From Streptomyces litmocidini (GTDB lineage: Bacteria; Actinomycetota; Actinomycetes; Streptomycetales; Streptomycetaceae), in contig NZ_BMTQ01000030.1 in assembly GCF_014649755.1 (NCBI RefSeq), forward strand, positions 1 through 37,338: DNA of 37,338 nt, read 5' to 3'. The position numbers and the translations under genes are program-made. The notes under the pieces are model-generated. The model had not been told where the DNA came from and ran no database searches. It worked only from the letters and a program-made list of their open reading frames with translations. Numbering within the stretch: position 1 is the first letter of the stretch; every line of letters starts with the position of its first letter. This document shows positions 31,827 to 37,338 of the stretch, piece after piece.

Positions 31827-33104
31827 CTACACCTGCGCCGCCTCGCGGTCGTCGTCCGATGCCCTCGACCGACGGCTCGGCATGAGCCGGTTGACGCGGT
31901 ACACGTCCGGGACGCAGAGGTTGAGGACGGTCGCGAGGACGATCGTGCCGGCGCAGGCCAGGAGCACCCCCCGGCCGCTCCACGAGTGGGCCGCGAGGGC
32001 GGTGACGAGGTAGCCGAGGGGGATGGCGAGGCGTTCTCCGACCCCGTTGAACGCACTCATGCGCCCCTGTTCCGCCTGGGGCACGTGCTGTTGGAAGGCG
32101 GTGTTCCAGGCGACGATCGCGACATCGAGTCCGATGCCGGCCAACAGGGCGGCCACGAGGACGAGAAGCAGAGGGACGCCGCAGGCCATGGCCGTCAGGG
32201 GGAGCGCGAGGGCACCGCCCGTCACCACCGCGACCATGAGCAGCCGGTACGGCTTCCAGCGAAGGCACACGAGGGTGCCCGCCAGCAGACCGGAGGCGAA
32301 GGCCGCCTGGATCAGGCCCCAGTCGCGCGCTCCGGCGTACTGCCGCGCGGCGACCAGGGGGCCGAGGAGCTGGAAGCCCGCCAGCCATGCGGCGACGAGG
32401 ACCGTGCCGGCGGCTGTGTAGCTCCACAGCCAGGTGCGCGACCGGAAGCCCGTCCAGCCCGCCCGCAGATCGGCCAGGACGCCGTCGGACGTGGCGGGCG
32501 GGGCCTCCAGGCGCAGCCCGAGAAGCAGGACGGCCGCGACGGCGAAGGTGAACGCGTCCCAGGCCAGTGCCCACGCCGCGCCGCTCGCGGCGACGACGAA
32601 TCCGCCGACGACCGGCCCCAGCACCTTCACCGCGTTGCTCGGGAGCCTGAGCAACGCGTTGGCCTGCTGCAGATGCTCCTCGGGAACGATCTGGGCGACG
32701 GCGCCCTGCGTGGCCGGAACGATGAACGACGCCGCCGTTCCCGAGACGAAGCCGCACGCCGCGACGGACGTCGTCGTCGCGTGTCCGGTGGCGACGGTGA
32801 CGGCCAGCGCGCCCTGCGCGCCCGCGGCCAGCAGGTTCCCGAGGAAGAGGAGCCGGCTTCGGGACAGGCGGTCGGCGAAGAGGCCGCCCACGAGCAGGAA
32901 CACGATCGTGGGGACGGTGTTGGTGGCGAGGACCAGGCCGAGGGATCCGGCCCCTCCGCCCTGCTCGATGACGGAGTACGCCAACGCGAGGGGGGCCATC
33001 GCGGTCCCCGTCGCCGAGATGAGGCCGGCCGACGCGAACCGCCGGAAGGCCCCGGTCCTCAACGGCGTGCTGATGCTCTTCGACGGTTCGGCCGCGGTCT
33101 TCAT
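31827..33104 (-). CDS. MFS exporter (EntS/MFS_3-like)
   Basis: The 425-aa major-facilitator protein has about 12 hydrophobic helices. The first half has LLVGGLFADRLSRSRLL, the conserved loop 2-3 motif of the superfamily (G-x3-D-R-x-S-R), and GPVVGGFVVAASG after the middle of the half, typical of the enterobactin-exporter-like group. It likely exports a small molecule by proton antiport. The ATG at 33104 is preferred to an upstream GTG (33134) because GAAGGAG lies just before it and a -10-like TAGGGT overlaps the GTG. A cytosolic charged tail ends the protein. Substrate unknown. Confidence 0.93.
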   Translation of the reverse strand: MKTAAEPSKSISTPLRTGAFRRFASAGLISATGTAMAPLALAYSVIEQGGGAGSLGLVLATNTVPTIVFLLVGGLFADRLSRSRLLFLGNLLAAGAQGALAVTVATGHATTTSVAACGFVSGTAASFIVPATQGAVAQIVPEEHLQQANALLRLPSNAVKVLGPVVGGFVVAASGAAWALAWDAFTFAVAAVLLLGLRLEAPPATSDGVLADLRAGWTGFRSRTWLWSYTAAGTVLVAAWLAGFQLLGPLVAARQYAGARDWGLIQAAFASGLLAGTLVCLRWKPYRLLMVAVVTGGALALPLTAMACGVPLLLVLVAALLAGIGLDVAIVAWNTAFQQHVPQAEQGRMSAFNGVGERLAIPLGYLVTALAAHSWSGRGVLLACAGTIVLATVLNLCVPDVYRVNRLMPSRRSRASDDDREAAQV

Positions 33105-33132
33105 GGTCTCCTTCGGGCTCGGCGCAGCGAGC

Positions 33133-33138
33133 ACCCTA
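33133..33138 (-). promoter_or_regulatory. Candidate -10 box of the MFS gene (TAGGGT)
   Basis: On the minus strand TAGGGT lies 28 nt before the chosen ATG, leaving room for a short leader with GAAGGAG. No clear -35 box was found. Confidence 0.35.
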
Positions 33139-33171
33139 GTGCAGGAGTGCGCCGTTCCGGATCCTGCCGCG

Positions 33172-35271
33172 TCATGTCCCGTCGAGGTCGGCGGGGGTCA
33201 CGGGCCGGGCCTGGGCGATGAGGAGGGCGACGTCGTCGTGGTCGTCCGGGTGCCGCAGGGCGTGCAGGAGCCACTGGCAGAGGTCCTGCAGGGGACGACG
33301 GGGTGAGTCGAGGCTTTTCAGCAGGGTGTCCAGGCGTTCGTCGATGGGGTGGTGGCGGGTCTCCACGAGGCCGTCGGTGTACAGCACGAGCCGGTCACCG
33401 GGGCCCAGGTCGAAGGCGGTGGTGAGGAACGGGACGCCGCCGACGCCCAGGGGCGCGCCGGTGGGCAGGTCGAGGAGTTCGGGGGGCCGTCCCGCGCGGA
33501 CCACGGCGGGCGGGAGGTGTCCGGCGTTGGCGACGTCGCACCGGCGCCGGTGCGGATCGTAGACGGCGTAGAGGCAGGTCGCGATGGAGTGTTCGAGCCC
33601 GCTGGTGATCTTGTCGAGGTGGTGCAGCACCTGGTCGGGCGCGAGGTCGAGGTCGGCGTAGGCACAGGTGGCGGTCCGCAGCCGGCCCATGGCCGCGGCC
33701 GCGTCGATGCCGCTGCCCATCACGTCGCCGACCACCAGCGCCGTACGGTCGCCGTTCAGGGGGATGACGTCGTACCAGTCGCCTCCCACGGCGCTGGACG
33801 CCTGCGCCGGCTGGTAGTGCGAGGCCACGTCCAGGCCGGCGAGGCGCGGGTGACGGCCGGGCAGCAGGCTGCGTTGCAGGGTCTCGGCGGAGTTGCGCAC
33901 GCTCTGGTACCAGCGCGCGTTGTCGATCGCGACCGCGGCACGGGCGGCCAGTTCACCGGCGAGGAGCACGTCGTCGTCGTCGAAGGGGAGGGGGTTGCGG
34001 GTGCGCATCAGGTCGAAGGCGCCGAGGACCTCGTGGTGGGCGATCAGCGGCACCGCGAGGTAGGAGTGCACCCCGGCCCGGGCGAAGGCGCGGGCGGCTT
34101 CCGGGTCGCGGGCGATGCGCAGCAGGTCCTCGGGTCCCGTACGGCCGACGACGACGGGCCGGCCGGTGTGGACGCACTGGGTGATGAGCCGGTCGGCGCC
34201 GTAGGCGGCGAGGTCTCCGACCGCGTCCGCCGCGGTGAGTGCCTCGGTGGGGTGCGCGGAGGCGACGGCGAGCGCCCGGAACAGCTCCGGGCCGTCGGAG
34301 GGGCCGGAAGCGCGGCGGAAGGCGAGGACGGCGTCGAGCACGTCGACGGCCGCGAGGTCGGCCAGGTCCGGTACGGCGACCTGGACCAGCTCCTGAGCGG
34401 TCCGTTCCACCTCCAGGGTGGTCCCCACCCGGGCGGAGGCCTCGGCGATCAGCGACAGGCGGCGCCGGGCCCGGTCCGCCTCCAGGGTGGCCCGGTGACG
34501 CTCGGTGACGTCGACGACCGAGTTCGCCACACCGAGCACGCGCCCGCCCGCTCCTTCCAGCCGGTAGTACGACACCGACCAGGCGCGGTCGTGGTCCGGA
34601 TCGGCCAGGGTACGGCCGACGACGTACTGGTCGATCAGCGGTGTGCCGGTGAGCAGGACCTGCCGCAGCGCGGACTCGACCGTCTCGATGCCGGTGAACG
34701 GGTGGATGTCCCGGGGGCGACGGCCGATGTGATCGGCGGCGGGAACGCCGTTGATGCGCTCCAGGGCGGGGTTGACCATCGAGTAGCGCAGGTCGGTGTC
34801 GAGGAACGCGACGCCGATGGGCGACTGGGAGACCAGCCGGTCCGAGAGCGCCAGCCGGGCCTCGATCCCCTCCAGAGTGGCCTGGTCAGCGGCGATGCCC
34901 AGGGCGTAGACATCGCCGAGGTCGTCCGTCAGCCGCATGTTGCGGAACTCCACCAGTCGCGTGCCGCCGTCCTTGTGGCGGATGGGGAACGCCCCCGCCC
35001 AGCTCGCTCCGGTGCCCATCACCTCGGCGAACAGCCGGGTCACCACATCGCTGTGCTCCTCGTGGACCAGCAACCGGGCCGCGTGACGGCCCAGCGCATC
35101 TTCGGCGGTGTAGCCGAAGACGTCGTTGGCCTGCGGGCTCCAGAACACGATGCGTCCGTCGGTGTCCAGCACCACCGCGGACACGCTCAGCAGGTCCAGC
35201 AGCCCGCCCGGCGGCAGCGGCCCGGCCTCACGGACCTGCCCGCCCGCTCCATCGGATCCATCCGGCTCCAT
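33172..35271 (-). CDS. PAS-PAS-GAF-PP2C serine phosphatase (RsbU/SpoIIE-like)
   Basis: The 699-aa sensor phosphatase has PAS 1 at about 20-135 (VVLDTDGRIVFWSPQANDVFGYT), PAS 2 at about 140-270 (VAFLDTDLRYSMVNPALERINGV), a GAF domain at about 285-455, and a PP2C-type phosphatase domain at about 470-690 with metal-site motifs GGDWYD, VGDVMGSG, YTDGLVE and DDVALLIA. Such proteins dephosphorylate anti-sigma-factor antagonists in partner-switching stress control, with PAS/GAF as input. There is no HATPase kinase domain. The ATG at 35271 (a GTG immediately precedes it) follows GGAGGGA. No anti-sigma factor or antagonist gene is adjacent, so its partners lie elsewhere. Confidence 0.95.
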   Translation of the reverse strand: MEPDGSDGAGGQVREAGPLPPGGLLDLLSVSAVVLDTDGRIVFWSPQANDVFGYTAEDALGRHAARLLVHEEHSDVVTRLFAEVMGTGASWAGAFPIRHKDGGTRLVEFRNMRLTDDLGDVYALGIAADQATLEGIEARLALSDRLVSQSPIGVAFLDTDLRYSMVNPALERINGVPAADHIGRRPRDIHPFTGIETVESALRQVLLTGTPLIDQYVVGRTLADPDHDRAWSVSYYRLEGAGGRVLGVANSVVDVTERHRATLEADRARRRLSLIAEASARVGTTLEVERTAQELVQVAVPDLADLAAVDVLDAVLAFRRASGPSDGPELFRALAVASAHPTEALTAADAVGDLAAYGADRLITQCVHTGRPVVVGRTGPEDLLRIARDPEAARAFARAGVHSYLAVPLIAHHEVLGAFDLMRTRNPLPFDDDDVLLAGELAARAAVAIDNARWYQSVRNSAETLQRSLLPGRHPRLAGLDVASHYQPAQASSAVGGDWYDVIPLNGDRTALVVGDVMGSGIDAAAAMGRLRTATCAYADLDLAPDQVLHHLDKITSGLEHSIATCLYAVYDPHRRRCDVANAGHLPPAVVRAGRPPELLDLPTGAPLGVGGVPFLTTAFDLGPGDRLVLYTDGLVETRHHPIDERLDTLLKSLDSPRRPLQDLCQWLLHALRHPDDHDDVALLIAQARPVTPADLDGT

Positions 35272-35604
35272 CACCCGGCTCCCTCCATGGCGGTGTCCGA
35301 GGACTGGCCCCTCCATCGTGCCCTCGCCACCGGGGGGCCCACGAGCCGAGGACCCGGAACGTCACTCCTCGTGACGGCCGGGAGACCGGTCGCCCCCTCG
35401 GCCCGCGCAGCCCCTTCGGCCCGCGCAGGCCCCGCCTCCCCGGCGGGCCCTCGCGGTCACCCGCCTCCGCGGGACCGGTGCGCACGGATCTCCGTGAACG
35501 CCCGGAGCGTCGTCGAGGGGCCTCGGCCCGATGCGAGCAGGCGCCGCGGGACGTCGCCGGGCGGGCTCGCGGCCGTGCGTTCGCGTGGTGCTCCCCCGGC
35601 CTCG

Positions 35605-35610
35605 TACGGT
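35605..35610 (+). promoter_or_regulatory. -10 box TACGGT implying a leaderless transcript
   Basis: TACGGT ends 6 nt before the ATG at 35617 and there is no Shine-Dalgarno sequence, a pattern typical of leaderless Streptomyces genes. No convincing -35 box. Confidence 0.5.
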
Positions 35611-35616
35611 CTGCGC

Positions 35617-36612
35617 ATGACGAGGACAACGCCGGCCAGACCGGTGTCCGTGGAGACCGTGTTCCCGGAGCTGGCCGCCCACCGCGGCCGGACGACCCGC
35701 CTGCACCCCAGGCCCGGCCGGCCCGGCCTGCGCGACAGCCACATCGGCGGGCCGATGCTGTGGCCGGACGACGAACCGTGGCCGGTCTGCCACGAACCGC
35801 ACCGGCGGGAGACCGAGGGGTACGCGCCGGACGAGATCCGCAGCGCCCGTGCCGCGGGCGCGCGGCCCCGGAGCCGGCCGTGGCACGGTGCCGGATCGCC
35901 CGGGGAGGACGGGCCGGTGCCCTTCGTGGGACTCGCCCAGTTCTTCCGCCGGGACATCCCGGGCCTGGCGCCCGGGCCTGACGGGGCGGACCTGGTGCAG
36001 CTCTTCCGCTGCCCGTCCCCCCACGGACCCCACGCGGAGCGCCGCTACCACCTGCGGTGGCGGCAGGCGGCGGAGACCGAACGCGCGGAACGCTTCCTCG
36101 CCGCACCGCCGGAAGTGCCCCTGCTCGGCCGGGAGCACGAACTGCCCGAGCCGTGCGTCCTGCACCCCGCGGAGGTGGACACCTATCCCTGGGCGGAGGA
36201 CGACACGCTGCCCGCCCCGCTGATCGCGCGCATCGACGCATGGGACGACGCCCGGGCGGCGGAACACGGCCCCGACGCCCCCAGCTACCAGCACGACCTG
36301 TCGATCCCGCCCGGCTGGCGGGTCGGCGGTTTCCCCAGCTGGGCGTCGACGGGCCCGATGGCCGTCGACTGCGCGGCCTGCGCGACGCCGATGCGGCTGC
36401 TGCTGACCGCCGAGGGCCACGAGACGGACGGCGGTTCGCACAGCTGGGTGCCGCTGGAGGACCGCGATCCGTCCGTGCGGGGAAGGGCGTCCGTCCGGGG
36501 CGGTCCGTCCGTCGCCCGACCCACTCGGCTCCACTTCGGCCGTGACCGGGACCTGCACGTCTTCACCTGCCCGACCGACCCCGGACACCCGCCCCGGTGG
36601 GTGCTCGCCTGA
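35617..36612 (+). CDS. DUF1963/YwqG-like protein
   Basis: The 331-aa soluble protein is similar in layout to DUF1963 (YwqG) proteins common in Streptomyces. Features: HIGGPMLWPDDEPWPVC near the start, VPFVGLAQFFRRDIPGL, LVQLFRCPSPHGP, and near the end VGGFPSWASTGPMAVDCAACATPMRLLLTAEG with a CxxC pair. A Ser/Arg/Val repeat (SVRGRASVRGGPSVARP) separates this from a final FTCPTDPGHPPRWVLA. The molecular function of the family is not established. The start is supported by the -10 box 6 nt upstream; the upstream sequence is not protein-like in this frame. Confidence 0.85.
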   Translation: MTRTTPARPVSVETVFPELAAHRGRTTRLHPRPGRPGLRDSHIGGPMLWPDDEPWPVCHEPHRRETEGYAPDEIRSARAAGARPRSRPWHGAGSPGEDGPVPFVGLAQFFRRDIPGLAPGPDGADLVQLFRCPSPHGPHAERRYHLRWRQAAETERAERFLAAPPEVPLLGREHELPEPCVLHPAEVDTYPWAEDDTLPAPLIARIDAWDDARAAEHGPDAPSYQHDLSIPPGWRVGGFPSWASTGPMAVDCAACATPMRLLLTAEGHETDGGSHSWVPLEDRDPSVRGRASVRGGPSVARPTRLHFGRDRDLHVFTCPTDPGHPPRWVLA

Positions 36613-36780
36613 CGCGCACGGAGTTCCCCGCGTACGCGGCCGTCCTCTGCCTTCCCGCGGTGCGGCGCCACGGAAACGTCCCCGGACCACCGGGCCCGCC
36701 GAAGGGACACGCCGCCCCGGCCGAAGCGGACGCCGAGGTAGGGAAAAGCGCAGTTCAACGCGCGTGTCCAGGGACCGCGT

Positions 36781-36918
36781 TCATGTGCCGCCGGCGACGG
36801 CGCGCTTCACGTCGCCGTCGTGCGTGACGAGCCTGCTCTTCCAGTACCCGGAAGGCACCCTGACGTACGCCGGCAGGCCGCCGTCGGCGTCGGGCCACCC
36901 GGCGGGCGCGGCGCCGTC
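36781..36918 (-). other. 45 coding-like codons in frame beyond the MerR stop codon
   Basis: Directly after the TGA of the MerR gene the same frame continues for 45 sense codons to a second TGA (36781-36783). 43 of 45 third positions are G or C, and the translation looks like protein (GWPDADGGLPAYVRVPSGYW, then KSRLVTHDGDVKRAV). There is no good start codon of its own. Possible explanations: the 3' fragment of a decayed gene, a nonsense change in a longer regulator, or stop-codon readthrough. The rest of the 306-bp gap (36613-36780) holds no clear gene; 36795-36820 can form an 8-bp hairpin. Confidence 0.45.
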
Positions 36919-37257
36919 TCAGGCCGCGGCCGGCGGGCCGGCCGCTTCGGCGGCGCGGCGGTATTCGGCGTTGATGCGCTGTGCCTCTTCGAGCTGGTCC
37001 TCCAGGACGATGATGCGACAGGCGGCCTCGATGGGGGTTCCCTGGTCGACGAGCTCCCGGGCGCGGGCGGCGATGCGCAGCTGGTAGCGGGAGTAGCGGC
37101 GGTGGCCGCCCTCGGAGCGCAGCGGGGTGATCAGGCGGGCCTCTCCCAGAGCGCGGAGGAAGGCGGGGGTGGTGCCGATCATCTCGGCGGCCCGGCCCAT
37201 GGTGTAGGCGGGGTAGTCGTCGTCGTCGAGACGTCCGTACGAGTCGTCTGCTGTCAT
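36919..37257 (-). CDS. Small MerR-family DNA-binding protein (BldC-like size)
   Basis: The 112-aa protein has a MerR-type winged helix (YTMGRAAEMIGTTPAFLRALGEARLITPLRSEGGHRRYSRYQ, paraphrased as residues about 18-60) followed by a short predicted coiled coil (EAACRIIVLEDQLEEAQRIN) and an Ala/Pro-rich end. It lacks an effector domain, like small actinomycete MerR regulators. The ATG at 37257 follows GAGAGG at close range; an in-frame GTG two codons upstream (37263) is possible. Target genes unknown. The neighbouring frame continues past its TGA (see 36781-36918). Confidence 0.92.
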   Translation of the reverse strand: MTADDSYGRLDDDDYPAYTMGRAAEMIGTTPAFLRALGEARLITPLRSEGGHRRYSRYQLRIAARARELVDQGTPIEAACRIIVLEDQLEEAQRINAEYRRAAEAAGPPAAA

Positions 37258-37292
37258 CGGCACCTCTCTCTTGGGACTCGTGGAACGCGTGA

Positions 37293-37325
37293 GGGGCCCG
37301 GGTGCCGTACTGGCACCCGGGCCCC
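37293..37325. terminator. Strong hairpin upstream of the MerR gene
   Basis: GGGGCCCGGGTGCC (37293-37306) and its exact complement (37312-37325) form a 14-bp stem with a 5-nt loop. It probably ends a leftward transcript entering from beyond the window; if the MerR promoter lies further right, it could instead act as an attenuator in its leader. Confidence 0.65.
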
Positions 37326-37338
37326 GAAGGAACTTCTA

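Noticed and set aside
36285..36758. Minus-strand ORF of about 157 codons overlapping the DUF1963-like gene
   Set aside because: It is antisense to a gene with conserved motifs, with an Arg-rich low-complexity translation.

Overview
The window looks like chromosome of a Streptomyces or close relative. It has very high GC, codon third positions that are almost always G or C, GGAGG/GAAGGA ribosome sites, many 4-bp ATGA/GTGA gene overlaps, start sites with a TAnnnT box 6-8 nt upstream (leaderless type), and typical actinomycete families (MocR, TetR, PAS-GAF-PP2C phosphatase, BldC-like MerR). It is accessory in character: the tail of a specialised-metabolite cluster followed by cell-surface, hydrolytic and regulatory genes. 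All calls come from reading the sequence; no database search was run.

Region 1 (1-7416, + strand): the 3' end of a PKS-NRPS hybrid. The order is AT (C-terminal part), a DH fold lacking its catalytic His, ACP, Cy, A (cysteine-type code), PCP, TE. A class-B flavin monooxygenase and an unknown 145-aa protein follow, coupled by an ATGA overlap. A 15-codon leader ORF overlaps the monooxygenase start. The predicted product is a polyketide ending in a cysteine-derived thiazoline(-carboxylate), released by the TE and possibly oxidised afterwards. The rest of the cluster lies to the left of the window.

Region 2 (7470-10540, - strand): an acyl-CoA synthetase carrying a rare TTA (bldA) codon, and two tandem paralogous secreted small beta-barrel-like proteins. 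The paralogs share an AACAGG-N16-GTTGGG element at an identical distance from both start codons.

Region 3 (10891-16946): a MocR-type regulator divergent from an enoyl-CoA hydratase, then a leftward set of three unrelated alpha/beta-hydrolases (secreted lipase-like, cytosolic hydrolase, type-B carboxylesterase) that look co-transcribed.

Region 4 (17090-26345): a TetR regulator diverges from a tightly overlapping five-gene operon. The operon encodes (i) a DPM1-type glycosyltransferase fused to a GtrA membrane domain and an HprK-like P-loop domain, (ii) a GT39/ArnT-type membrane glycosyltransferase, (iii) a phosphoesterase-family protein missing metal-ligand residues, (iv) an unknown exported protein and (v) a GH99/WbsX-like glycosidase. 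Proteins iii-v each have a signal peptide, an ectodomain, one C-terminal membrane helix and a basic tail. The promoter has a TTGACA box and two TACGT-N5-ACGTA palindromes. This is the best candidate for an undescribed system: a TetR-controlled, polyprenyl-phosphate-sugar-dependent surface glycan assembly and trimming apparatus.

Region 5 (26287-37338): a purple-acid-phosphatase-like secreted enzyme whose 3' end overlaps the GH99-like gene antisense by 59 nt, a YVTN beta-propeller protein, a P450 without the usual I-helix acid, a 101-aa ORF that looks like an in-frame fusion of a GNAT N-terminus to a CdsA C-terminus, an MFS exporter, a PAS-PAS-GAF-PP2C phosphatase, a DUF1963/YwqG-like protein, and a small MerR regulator followed in frame by 45 coding-like codons beyond its stop. 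I saw no rRNA, tRNA, CRISPR array, IS element or integrase.
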